A DNA stretch of 64,000 nt from Syngnathus acus. Taxonomy: Eukaryota; Chordata; Actinopteri; Syngnathiformes; Syngnathidae. Below the pieces are notes generated by a model, which saw nothing but the letters and a program-made list of their open reading frames with translations, searched no databases and was not told where the DNA came from. Shown here piece by piece: positions 25,386 through 37,701 of the stretch. Each line of letters begins with the position of its first letter. Within the stretch, counting starts at the first letter, position 1. The DNA is taken from contig NC_051097.1 of NCBI RefSeq assembly GCF_901709675.1, forward strand, positions 9,588,039-9,652,038. The letters run 5' to 3'. The position numbers and the translations under genes are program-made.

Positions 25386-28300
25386 CTGTAAAGACACACA
25401 AGGGATCATCATCAGGACCCAAGACTTATCATAATAGTAATATTTGACCTTTATATTACTTTTGACTTGGATTTTGAGCGAGCAACAATTTAAAAGTTGC
25501 TGATGTGACAATTTTAGTCAAGCTATGAAACTAATAGAAGACAGCCCTGCTCCAAGGCCAGTCAACCACTTTTCCCATTAAACTTAAATTTGCAACCAAA
25601 ACCATATGTACTATATGTCAAAACATCTTTTTGGAAAAAAAAAAAAAAAAAAAATCAAAAAGATCAGCATTTTTAGTCAATTATGTAAAAAAAAAAAAGA
25701 CTGAAACATGAAACTTAAATATTCACGCAGTAACTTGTACGCACATTTATTTCTAACATAGCTCCAACGTAACTCTCAAAATCCAATTCAAGAAGACTGC
25801 AAAAAATTGATAAAAATTGAAAATAATATTTGCATTGCGGTGCTGTCCGTCTCTGGCATTGTGGTGTTACATTCACCACGTTGCCAGTCTGACCTCTCAA
25901 AGCACACTCAGCAGATTCAAAGTTGATATGTTTACATTCCTTTTCCTCTTGCAGCCGTGCCACCTTGCTGCTAGAGGAAAGCCTCGAGAAATGTGAGACC
26001 TTCTGTGTTCATTACGAAATCCACTTCTAGCAAATTTCATGAATCAATCAATTAGGACTTGGCTCTCTGCTTGTTCACAATCTCAAGGAGCACTGATAAC
26101 TCCTCAAGTTCTTTCCACAGGCTGTTTGTCTCTCTGCAGAATTTCTGTGTGACTCAGTTCTCCCAATTGTCACGTTTCACTATCTCACCCAGTAACAAAC
26201 AGTAGTAAACTTTCCGCAGCCATGGATTTCATCACCAGAATGCCATAACCATGTCTAAAGTATGCCCAACAAATCCCAAGTGCCATTTTCCTAAAACAGA
26301 TCCTATAAAGGTCAAGACACTTTATGAAGAAAAATATTGGTTTGAACCCCAATTGAAGAAATGAGGCCAAGCTGAGGAATCGTGACAGAGGTCAAGTATT
26401 AGCTCATGCTGAATCTTAGTAAGTGGCGGAAAGAAAATGGAGTACATACTTCCTTAAAGATCAAAACAAATCCTTGGCTCATGACAAAAACAACTAAAAA
26501 GTTGCATGCACACTTGCATGATGACTAATCTGATTCTGGAGTAGACACTTTTAACCGTTGGTCTGTGTGGCAGCACAATCACACATCCTGAGTCACTCGT
26601 GCTGCTGCATGCCACTGCACATTCGGTCATCTTTACGAGGGCAGAAAAAGCAAGACGGGAAAGGGACTGAAAGAGAGACTGGGAAAAAAAAGAAGGTGGG
26701 TGAAATGGGGGCTAACATACAAGATGATAGAAAAGAAGCTGAACTATCTGATTTTTATGACTAGAAGTTTCCATGACTACGCTTTTCTTTGTCTTCAAGT
26801 TCTTTTTTTTAAGTATTTTTTATGGATGTTGGCAAACACTTTGGCTGGTCCTCAAATGCAACAAAAGTATAAAAAAAAACTGGGTGTGACTTATAGTCAA
26901 AACTTGTTTGATTCAACATCAATTTAGCTAACTGTGTATATTGTATTTTTTATTTTATTTTATTTTTTTATGTAGGGTCAATGAGGGAGCTTGTGCTCAA
27001 GATTAAATAAATGAAAAATTGAGGTATCAGCTAGCAGCATGTGTGCGTGCATGAATGTGCACAAGCGCTGAACCAACAAGATTTGAGGGTCAAGCCAAAA
27101 TGTGCGCCGTGTTAACGGGGGCAACACTACAATGGCTCCTGTGTTTACCCAAGTTGCTATAGCAACCGCTGCACATTCATTTGGCTCTTTCAGACGACAA
27201 CAACTCTACTGACAGACATTTACGTTTTACTCTGGAGTCACCCATTTAAAATATAACACACAAATGTTTATGAATGAATAAAGATCATTTCAATCTTGGT
27301 ATGATGGAAGACAGGACACTTAGTCTTCTCCAAAAGTTTGTGCCATATACAATCTGTGAAAAAATACCAAAGACTAAACACACAAAGAAATAATGGCTAC
27401 CATGTGTATACACTCACAGCACTTAGCCAATCTGCAGATAAAGACCAGAGTGGCTATAAGAGATTTTCAGAGTTGGAATAATGACATGTTAAGAAATCTG
27501 CCGGAGGCTTGTTATTGAGCTATTCAAATGACTTTTCAGAATTTGGTATGTGTATCACAACCTTGACTTAGGTTTCGTGCTTGTTTGAGTGACTGACTGA
27601 ACGCTGCGGCAGAATGTTGGCCTAAATTCGACAATGCTGGAATTTCCTTTAGCTCAGCCGCCAAGGCAAGATGGCTACCATATGCCAGATATTTACGAAA
27701 TGCATACTCGGGGGGTTGGATGTGGATTTGGCCACCGTTTTGCTCACACCTCAAATTTGAAACTAAGTGCACACACTTGATAAATATTAACATCTGAGAA
27801 GCGGTTGACTTGATTCCTGGTCATTGTTGCCGATACTTAATATACAAGCTAGTTTTTCGCAACAGTGATTTCTGAGGAAGAACTCAGAGAGTTACAACTG
27901 CTAAATCTTACCCACAGAAAGAAATAGTTCATTAATTGACATTTTTAGTGCTTAAAAAAGTAGGCGTGTGACTTGAACTTCTTATTGGGTTTGTTTTATT
28001 TATTGCATTCTTTGAAAACTGGTTTTACTTATTTCCTACCACATGTTTTGGATGTAGCCACTGGATGTTTGTTTTATATTATTATACTTATTAATCTTAT
28101 TCATTTTGTATTTTTCACACAGTCCAAGATATTTTGTTCCATCTGACAACCTGAGGACCAGAAATTGTGTCCAAACAAAAGACATCCCGTGGTATGGTTT
28201 CTGACTAAGCTGCTTCTGCAAGTTTGAAGGTCAGTTTTGCTCTCGGGCTTCCTAATGTAGCTTGATCTTGGTTACGTAAAATTACTTACACCTTCTCTTT

Positions 28301-31300
28301 TGCTTTCACGCCAAACGAGACAATGTGCAGACCTTTTTGTTCTAAACAAATGTGCAGCAGCTCTTTCCTCTCTTCATACAAGAATCATAAAAGCTCCATC
28401 TTTAGGTCCACTTTTCAATTAACCTCTCAGTCCTTATGTTAGAAATGTCGTAACTACTGGAAAGCATAGAAATAAAAAAAAAGTCTCCATGAGGAAACTC
28501 AACTGCCACACTTTTATGGAGTTCAACACGGCTTGACTGTTTGGATTCTATTCAGATGGAGCCAGCTGTAATTACTAATCTGGGCACCACCAAAAAAAAA
28601 AAAAAAAAGCATGTGCGTTTGGAAAAGAGGACAATTTAATCTTGCCAACCATGTGCAGATTAATCAACATTTGTCAATATATTTTAATATTAGTTAAACA
28701 CCAAACAACTTATCACATCTGCTCTCTGTTAAATCAGCAAAGCTTCAATGAAACGCCCAGCCCAAATCTAACCAATCAATTTCTAGCCTTATAATTTATG
28801 ACCAGATACGGAATCAAACAACAAATTAAGATAAGACATTTGGCTTGCTGTCAAAATCCGGAAAAAAATAACTCAATTGCATGAACTCCTACACGTACAC
28901 GCTCAGTTGCATAAGATGATTGCCGCACTTATCGCAGTCCAAGTCCATAAGACAGCAGGTTGACTGACCCAGACAAAAAAAAAAAATCTGGTTTGCCACA
29001 CTGTGCTGATCGCCTGAGAGAGCAGAGCGAGCGAGAGAGAGAAAGTAAATGCAGCGTCCAAGTGCGTTTGACTGGCGCCACGCAACTGCTGGAAGCAATT
29101 ATAGAGACATAAAGCAGATAGCCGTTTTACACAAGACGGAGAATCAAAAATGCATGCATATACACAAAATACAATGTGCACATTTAGCAATTGATAAATG
29201 TGTCATTTCATAACAATGCACATTTCAAACAGGCATCCCAAACCACTTTCATTGTATTTTTGTGTATCAATTCTGATTCTAATTCACGCAGATTTCAATT
29301 CAAAAATCATTAACGATGAAATCAGCTATTATTGTTTAGCCAGACCTTTAACACAGTTACCAGAGTTTCCGCTATTTTCTTCCAGCAGGAAGGAAAAATA
29401 TTGGGAAGAGCACCCCACCCCCTTCCCCCTTTTCCACCCATCCCCTCCCACTCAAACGCATTGTGACCATCGAACATTGTAACCCCAAATTTCTCGAGGA
29501 GTGAGTCATTCTGCTGGGAATTCCGCGCCTTTGCCCATTGCTACCGACCGTCCTCGTACACAGAGAAGAAAATTTACGAGTAGAAACTGATATTGGAAAA
29601 ATAAGTCAGTAAAAAAGAAAATATGGGATGAACAGACAATAACGACGCACAACATAAATCAGCATCTGTTTAACGACGCGTAAAAGTATGAGGACCTTCA
29701 GGACCGACAATGCACAGTCCAAACTAATGAGTGTGTGATGATTTACAGTAAACACTGCACAAAAAGCATTTTTTTAATTATATCAACAGACAAAGCCTTT
29801 ACATACAGCTCCGAGCACTTTGTCTGGAAGACTTCTAGTAAACAGGAAGTGATGCGTGTTTGCAGGAGTTGATATAAGCGGTGACGCAAAACAGATGATA
29901 TATGTCATAAAATTTACAATGTTCTTGCCAAATTAAATCCGTGTTCAGATATGCAATGAGTGTTAAGGCACTTGACTTTCAGTCAGGCCATTTTTTTTTT
30001 TATTCACCGCGTGTCAAGAAGCGATTCTTGAATATTTAAAGACTGTTAATAAATTATCCATGAATAAGCACCTGGAATCTGGGAAGGGAACAAGAAGTAA
30101 CTAAGTGAGTGATAAAAGATGAACATCTGCTTTGAGACATTGGGTATTTGTTTACAATGAGTGCTTGCGTAACTCAAATTATGATTACATGTACTTCTGA
30201 GATGTAAGCACTTCTGAATGATTAAAAAAAAAATGTCAACGCTTGATTATTAATGTCAAGCTGGCAGAACAAGAAATGTTTAATCAATGTTGTGCAAATA
30301 AGAGCCTGTCCTGTAATAACAGCCCCCCAGGTCCTTATGTAACGCAAACTAGATTAGCTCCATTTTTTTTTGAGTTTCCTCTTCCGGAAAAAATGTCTCG
30401 CTCATTAGAAGTCATTTCCATGTAAGTGATGAGGGCAGAGAAAGGTGTTGCTAAGAGCTGGCGCCCATTTCCAGACTCCAGTCCCGCTATATAACAGTGA
30501 AGTTAAGACAAAATGGCCGACTATAAATCGGCCCAAAATTGAAAATATGACAAATGTTAGCATGCAACATTCAATAGAGAAAACTGTTAAAAATCCAAAA
30601 ATTATAGACTTCAGATACTGCTGTGGTTCTGAAACAACTATAAAATTCCAAATAAAATTTGATTCCACATAATCAAAATAATAGCACAGTAGTCTTTTGA
30701 TGGAGCCAAGCATGCATGGCAGCTACAGATTTATACCCGCTCTGACAGGTTAGTGTTTTTACACTTTAAAAAAAAAAAAAAAAAAAAAAACTTTGTCTGT
30801 AGGTGATTGTAATCTAAAAGAAAAGACTTAACATTTAACTTAACATCATTTCTATTAGTTTCTGTCATGTACCTGCCAAATCTGATATCATCATCATGCT
30901 CCATAAGGTCTCTTTAACCTCCTTGGAAAATACAAACGCTCCATAAAAACAACAAACACAGCAGGAGCAGGGGAGCCACGAGGCATAAAAGCACAGAGAG
31001 GGAGAGGAAAAGAAAAGAAATGGAATTTGGGTCAAAGGTCACAGTCAAATTTCACTGAAAAGGTGGAGCTGGTTCATCCTCATCTTCAATAGACATTCCA
31101 ACACGATGATGTCGGCACCGACGTGAGCTCACATAAAACGTGTTTTTCACGGCCGCTTGTTTTTCTCAAGAACGGATCCTTCATAGAAATAAGTTTTCCT
31201 TCGTCACGACAGACTCAAAAATGAAAGTGACAAGTCTATCAATTATTGAGGATGAGTCCGTAAGGGTGCAGACGGGAAATAAAAGCGTGGCCGCACAAGT

Positions 31301-31354
31301 CGAGATAGCGGAACAGTATTTTTTTTTAGCTTTTTGTCCAAGGCCGATAAACTT

Positions 31355-31565
31355 GCATGTTCGATACCACTTTTATTCCGACTGATACGATACCAGGTAC
31401 CCGATACCACTAGTACGTTTGATACCATTATCAGTTTACTATCGGTTTTCCTTAAAATGCCAGACACTACTGGGATTTTTTTTTTTATAATTCTCATTTC
31501 TAATCTCGAACGGCCACAAATTGGCAGTATAGGCTGCCATTGCGAATACCGATACCGAAAGCCAG
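31355..31565. repeat. Dispersed GATACC-rich repeat
   Basis: Several copies of CGATACCA/TGATACCA-type words lie within 200 bases, interrupted by T-rich sequence. Related words occur at 32745-32835 and 47620-47695, so this looks like decayed copies of one dispersed fish repeat. No coding capacity remains. Confidence 0.5.
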
Positions 31566-32813
31566 GTGACTGACATTATCCCACTCTGAAAATTACATTA
31601 AAATAAAATAAATGAATATAAAGAACTGAGATCCGTGCAGGTAAAACGTTTATTTTCAATTAAAATTCCATGAGCATTATCATAACACTATCACTATTTT
31701 TATTGGTCAGTGAAGCTTAAAGGAAGCCACAACTCTAAGCCACAAGACCAGACTCCACTTTGGTGGCTTCACTATGTGGCTTGGAGCAGTCGGAACTGTA
31801 ATTAATATCGGGAAGCAAGGTCGGGACTAGAAAGGGACCAACCGCTTCGAATCTGAGATTATTATTTTTAATGCAAAGTACTGCCTCAAAAATACTGCAC
31901 TCTACTTTTTGAGTGGCGATAGACGAGATGAAAAAGAAGCAGAGTGGAGAAGAAATGCCCCATTGTAGGGCCCCTCAAAGTTGGTTCAATATCAAAAGCT
32001 GGCTCTCTCTGCCTCTCTCATGCAAACACACACATACCGAGAAAAGTATGGCCTCAGAGTCGGAGCTGGCAGCCAGCGCCGAAGTTCTTGGAGCAGCTTT
32101 CGCTCTAATTTTGAATTGATTACCAAGGGCCCACATGTGCGGAGAAGAGAATATGAAGACTCGTATGATTATGTGTTTATAAGTACGTTCGGAACCCCTG
32201 GGTCACTACGCATGTGCTGAACGTATATTGCCCATATGTGAGTCTGTGAGGAGGTCCATATGGGAGCCAGTACGTATGTGTACACGTATACAGTTTATGT
32301 CTATGTGTATCTTGGCTAGTGTTGGAGAAGAGATTGGACTGCCAGGAAGAGCTGTCTGCAGGCTATCAAGGGAAGCTGAAGTGAAACTAGAACCAGAACC
32401 TCTCTGAAACACAATTCAGCGAGTGTGAAAAATAACTAAGCCAAGCCAAAAAATATGATTTTGTGCTTCAGTAGAAAATGTTGGCTCACTAGAAGTTGAG
32501 TACGAATAGTGGAAAGGTGGCGATTTGCAATCTGCAGGTTTGTTATTGTGAGGACACAATTGTTTCATTGTCGTGCCTTTGACAGCGGTGAACTTCTTTA
32601 TAAATGTTGATGACACTGAGACTGAGAAGAACACATTTTTATCGTTTGGTCATGATAGTTTGTTTTATTTATTCGTAGTAAATTTCGCGTACACTTGCGT
32701 AACAGTAAAATGATCAAACTGGATGATAAAATGTAAAACTAGGGAAGGGCGAGTACCGATAACAGCCTTATTTCGAAGTATCGGAACTTGCGGTTGAGGC
32801 TGGTAGCAGTATC

Positions 32814-32831
32814 GGCGCCCTCTGGTGGCCG
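32814..32831 (-). promoter_or_regulatory. CTCF-like motif
   Basis: GGCGCCCTCTGGTGGCCG on the plus strand is the reverse complement of an excellent CTCF site (CGGCCACCAGAGGGCGCC). It sits at the edge of a GATACC-type repeat copy. Its orientation is opposite to the site at 17239. Confidence 0.5.
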
Positions 32832-33617
32832 TTTTACGATCAGAAACACGAAATCAGAAGAATAGGTAATTGCCGTTGCTTTGCGGATGATTTTAAGAAA
32901 GAAATGCTAGAATGGGAAATATAAGTCTTTATTTAAAATCATGTCATACTTTTCAATAGAAAATTGACTTTATTTGGGCAGGATCAATTTTGATTCCTCT
33001 TTTGAACTAATCTGTGAGGATTTCTAGTTTGACGGTGGAAAAACAGTACCTGGAATGAAGAGATTTTCTGGTTATATAAAGGGATCAAACATAGCTTTCT
33101 CCCAAAAATGGACCAAGGAGAGATTACAGTACTTTCCCTGATTAGCCAGAAAGGTGCAAAGTGAAAAATAGTTTGCGCCGCCTCAAACTACGACAATGGA
33201 AAATAAATCTGAAGCACATTATCATGCACTCCTACATGGTAATTCTGTGTTCATTGAACGTAAAACTTAATTTTTAAAACTTCCACACTGGATTTGAAGT
33301 GGAAGAAGAGCAACAATCTCCTTTCCCTAAAGCATCCTTGCACAAAATGCCCTTTTCTAATTGGAGTGACAGTCAAGAGGGGGGCACAAATTGCTGCTTA
33401 TTTTAAGCAAAATACCTTTACTCTACTACTCCCGTGACGCCCCCCTAGGCTTGGGTCTGTTTGCATTCCTGTTGGACTCTATTTAAAGCCTTGATCACTT
33501 CACTGGCTGCAGGAATGCACATTTGTAGTGCCTAGACCACTGTCTCAAATCTATTTTCTCTCCAGTGGCAACCGCTCCATGAGAACAGGTATGATGTTGT
33601 TTATCATCGGGTGTAGA

Positions 33618-33643
33618 GGGGGCGGGGAGGGGAGGGGGGGGGG
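33618..33643 (+). repeat. G-quadruplex-like tract
   Basis: Four or more G-runs of four or longer (GGGGGCGGGGAGGGGAGGGG then further G) satisfy the quadruplex pattern on the plus strand, within il11ra intron 1. Confidence 0.75.
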
Positions 33644-33998
33644 TCAAACTGACCTCTTTGAGGCTCTTATTACTACTAAACAAACAAACACCAATTGGAC
33701 TGCAAAACACATACTATGGTCATAAAATGATCATAAACAATTATCCAGCAATTTAAATAAGACATAAAATATTAATGCAGAACAAGTCCAGAAAAGCGCT
33801 ATATAGATTTGATGCGTTATTATTATTATTATTATACATTATGTTAAAGTTTTTGCTTATCGCATCTGATAGTAGCATGACACGTCCCCACGCGGACAAC
33901 ATCGGAGTAATGTCCCTGCGGTCCCAAAGAATGAGCCGGATAAACTTTCTGGCAGCCGCACGCGCATGCAGCCAGCGCGCTTAGCGAATGTCCTAACA

Positions 33999-34018
33999 CC
34001 CCCCCCCCCCCCCCCCCC
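33999..34018 (-). repeat. C20 / G20 homopolymer near the il11ra first donor
   Basis: Twenty C on the plus strand read as twenty G in the il11ra pre-mRNA, starting about 47 bases after the donor at 34065. The surrounding 400 bases are GC-rich and contain CpG. Confidence 0.85.
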
Positions 34019-34065
34019 TTTCCCCCGTGCGCTCTAGTTCAACGGTTTAAAATGAACTAACTTAC

Positions 34066-34160
34066 CTTGGAAAATCTCTCCCCTTGAGTCAAGCGGACAT
34101 TATTATTTCGTCTCCCATGTTTGGAACTTTCGATAGGTGTTCTTCGGATTCCCGGAGAAA
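34066..34160 (-). other. Probable 5' UTR exon and promoter region of il11ra
   Basis: On the minus strand the sequence reads CCAAG|GTAAGTT, a strong donor, at the edge of a CpG-containing stretch reaching to about 34330. The il11ra signal-peptide exon begins exactly at its ATG, so an upstream untranslated exon must exist, and this is the best candidate. The right boundary and transcript start are not determined. Confidence 0.45.
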
Positions 34161-34329
34161 CGAGAGGTGAGCGAACGCGACACGGTAACCGAGTAGGACA
34201 AGCAGGAGGGGGGAGGAGAAGGGGCAGGAGGGTGGGGGCAAGGGAAGAAGGCCGGTCAAGCTGGGAGAAAGCTCATTGGACGAGCGAGCTGTCAATCGTT
34301 TAACGAGTAGGCGGGGTGTGACTGTAAAG

Positions 34330-36265
34330 CGATTATGTTGAGTCTGGGAAAAACAACACAGGGGACAGGTCTGAGGAGAGCGACAGTGGGGACAGAACAA
34401 CCAACAGTAGGGTGGTGATTTTTGTTCAAAATGTCAGCTTTTGTAGGTTTATAAGTGCTACAAACACATTGCAAAAGTAAAGACCCGAGAGAACATGATG
34501 ATGTTATTGCGTCCCTCTAATTGAACACACATGAGCATTCCTCTTGCAAACTTGTTTACTGTATGCTGCACATGTATTTCTGATCAAAGTCATCAATCAG
34601 AATAGATAAATCATTGGGTCGTCGGTACAAATGCACTGTGTCATTTAAAATAGATTTCCATCTGTTTGATGAGTCACTGTCTATATGTGGATCCAAGCTT
34701 GTTTCACTTACTGATACAGGATCTATTTCTATACTAATCCGTTGCACAATGTGAGAACATCATCTCTTGAAAGCCATTATAAAAAACAACAGCCTTGTTT
34801 ATACCTGGGGGGGGGAAAAAACAGCACTCAATCTAATGCAGTCAAGAAAATGTTCATTTTGACATTATCAGTCAGTATAGCAAGATTTTTGATCAACCCG
34901 TTTTTGCGTTCCACTATATTCAAAGAAAAAAATGATTATAATTCAAAATTGGATGAGTCACAGTCTGTCTCGTTAAAAACAATTACGGTGAACAAGACAC
35001 ACAAAGCGACAAATAGCAACTTGTCTGTTTTGCTTGAAACTGTTTCGTTCAACTCCATCCAAAGAATTAGTTTTTCTTTTTTTAAAGTTTGATCTAAAAC
35101 CGATGTTTCATTTGGGGCGAGTCACTGCCCGTCTCAAAAGATAAAATTAGGTAGTGAACAAGACTATAATAAGACAAATGACCCCTTGTTTGTTTGTATT
35201 ATCCGCATTTGAATTCAAAAATAGTATTCGCAAGATCTTTTGCATTACTCAATTATTGTTTTTAAGTTTTATAAGATGTAGTGTGGCTCCACGTCTTGGA
35301 CTTCTTCTTTTTGGATGCTTCACAATTATTATTTTTTTCCTGAATCTGGAACCAATAATTTCAACTTTCTATCAATGAACTGTTAAACTGGGCGACTTTA
35401 CTACGGCTGACGCCCGTTGAATGCATGTTGCGACCTCTGCAGTATTTCTTGTGTCATTACACAAACATTTGGGAAAATACGGCTGGCCGTTCACGCTATA
35501 AAAAGTTGAACCAGGGTTTTGTGAATGTCAGATAAAAACTGTATTAATTTGACTAATATATAACTTTCATTTAGAGTCTGGAGAAGATTTTAGTCAAAAA
35601 TACTCCAAATTAATCCCATCATTGGAATGGTCTATTATGATGATGACAAAATAACAGTGGGGAACCTGTGACCCTTGACCTCAACCCATCCAACTTCAGT
35701 CTATTATTCCCATTTGCATTTACCACATCCCATTTTTTTTTGTTCGTTATGTGCATCACACAAACTGCACATGCCAATGTTTAAAACAACAACAACACCC
35801 AGTGTTGACGCACCCACAGCATAGTTGACATTTAATTCTCCTCTACATCACACAGACGGGTACTAAAAGCACTAACGACCATTTAATCCCTGCATGCTCG
35901 GCGTCATTTCCAGCCAGTGGGTGGGTCGCCACTGACTCGTGAAACATACCAGCCAAGAAGTTCTGCAAAGTCACCACCATTCACAAACAACACACTTCTC
36001 TCTCTCCCACCCTCACTTGTCGGTCCAGCACTCGGAGGGTGAAGTCACACTTTCCCGTCCCGGCTCGAAAGGCAAGTTATTGGAACAATGTTCACTTTTC
36101 AACGCAATTACTTTGCTTTACATTTCAATGATGGTACTCTTTTTTTCTTTTCTAGGTGAACCCAAAACAAACATTTGTTTGGTTTCTGGATTGGGATTTA
36201 TCGTTTGTTCAACCTCACCTGTTCAATAACAATCTGTGCGTGGATATATTACCAGCATCATCAAG
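34330..36265. other. Intergenic, divergent il11ra / cystatin
   Basis: No gene recognised. Mostly AT-rich single-copy-looking sequence, with no convincing TATA box directly upstream of the cystatin start. Confidence 0.5.
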
Positions 36266-37333
36266 ATGACGCTCCTTCTCTCAGTACTTTTTTACCTGTC
36301 AGTTGTTCAGATGTGTGTGGGGGATCAACCTTTGGAGGAAGTCATTGTAGTAAGTAAGTAAAAGGCATTTAATTGACAAAAAGCTACAAAGTAAAAGTAG
36401 GAACTGAATAAATTAGATGCTAAAGTAATACGATAGGAAGATTAATTACTAAAATGGCTGATCTTAACAAGAAAAGGCACGATAGACGAGTTTTCATGCA
36501 CAAACTTGGTGTATTGGTATGACACAATGGCAAAATGCGGTCTGGCTCAGGATGATGACTCAGAGGCTTTGGCACTGTGGGAAAAAATTGTCATCGCTGA
36601 GCTGTTATTTCTGTTGGCTGAGTGGAGTTGGGGTAGGGAGTCTCTTAGGAAGAATAATAATCACAGCTATTCGGCACCAAATGTGGTGAAAGAAAAAAAA
36701 AATAGATTAGATAGACTGCGCGGCTGTTGAGTTGAAGTACAAGCTGAAGTTTGTTTCGTCTGTTCTGTCGCCCAAAGGAGAAGCACCTCGATTGGGGGGC
36801 TGGTCTGAGAGAAGTCCAGAGTCACAGGAGGTTCAGGCGGCGGCTCAGCATGCCGTCGACACGTTCAACACACGTTCAAACGGCAGGAAGTTGTTCAAGC
36901 TGATTGCCATCACATCTGCACAATCTCAGGTTGGCTTGCATGAAGGAATTCTCGATGCAGTTGATCTTCTTTTTTTTTTTTTTGATGCACTTTGAAAACA
37001 TGAAATGTTTTTGCCACACTGCCCGATAGGTGACCAACGGCATCGACTACAAGATCGATGCAATTCTGGGAAAAACCAAGTGCCTCAAGGGTGAAAATCA
37101 TGACTTGAACATCTGCAAACTTGAGAAAAAGGTACAGTAAAAAAAAAAATATATATATATAGTATGTATATATATATATTTTTTTAAATTAATTAATTTG
37201 TGTATTTTCATTGTTTGCTCCTGTGCAGCATCTCAAGTGCCACTTTGAGGTGTCATTCAACCCCCGCAACGACAAACATGAGCTCCATACACGCAAGTGC
37301 AATAGGCTGCCAGCCAACAACATTCAAGCTTAA
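36266..37333 (+). CDS. Secreted type-2 cystatin (cysteine protease inhibitor)
   Basis: Four exons, 36266-36353, 36778-36929, 37030-37131 and 37229-37333, encode 148 residues. A signal peptide ([19 protein letters not shown]) is followed by the N-terminal inhibitory segment RLGGWSE (34-40). Next comes the QxVxG-type loop as Q80-VTN-G84, split by an exon junction after Gln. Four Cys (98, 109, 118, 138) fit the two disulfides of family-2 cystatins. Such proteins block papain-like proteases (cathepsins) outside cells by wedging these loops into the active site. The Pro-Trp of the second hairpin is absent; [10 protein letters not shown] stands there. The third position of QxVxG is Thr rather than Val, so potency may differ. 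The first donor was chosen so that phase 1 joins the CCCAAAG acceptor at 36777. The exact orthologue name (cystatin C, M or a fish-specific gene) is not clear. Confidence 0.88.
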
Positions 37334-37426
37334 TTTTTTTTCCCCCTTTTGTATTTCTTAACGTTTTGCTATGACGACTGAAAATGTTGCATGTGTCATG
37401 AGCAACTTACTAGGACACGACACATA

Positions 37427-37432
37427 AATAAA
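37427..37432 (+). promoter_or_regulatory. Polyadenylation signal of the cystatin gene
   Basis: AATAAA about 94 bases after the cystatin stop codon, followed by a GT-rich stretch (GTGCGTGGTTTATA). Confidence 0.75.
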
Positions 37433-37488
37433 GTGCGTGGTTTATAATGAATCAAGCGAAGCGGGTAGTTGTTGTATGTCGGAATCAT

Positions 37489-37494
37489 TTTATT
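37489..37494 (-). promoter_or_regulatory. Polyadenylation signal of rassf6
   Basis: TTTATT on the plus strand is AATAAA on the minus strand, about 208 bases after the rassf6 stop. The implied cleavage site near 37470 almost touches the end of the opposing cystatin transcript. Confidence 0.65.
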
Positions 37495-37701
37495 ATGTTA
37501 GAAATGCAAAAATGTACAAAAATCACTTTTTTTACACACAACACTTTTTTTTATAACCGCAAGCCTCTTGGAAACATTTAAAGAAATATTTTTGAACTTA
37601 AGCTCATACTGAGAGTGCTGTTATTAGTTTTTAGCAAAATTTCTAATGCAGTGAAAAAGTAAAAAACGTGTTATTTTTTTCCTACTATGCACTTTTCAGT
37701 G

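Larger units (their letters stand above)
25386..34065 (-). other. Intron 1 of il11ra
   Basis: This 8.7 kb interval separates the signal-peptide exon from the probable 5' UTR exon. No coding gene was recognised. It contains A-runs (25630-25652, 30768-30790), dispersed GATACC-type repeats (31360-31560, 32745-32835), a CTCF-like site (32814-32831), a G-quadruplex-like tract (33618-33643) and a C20 run (33999-34018). Confidence 0.6.

Noticed and set aside
36506-36777. Open frames immediately before the second cystatin exon
   Set aside because: They run through the intron; the pyrimidine-rich CCCAAAG acceptor at 36777 and phase matching show that coding starts at 36778.
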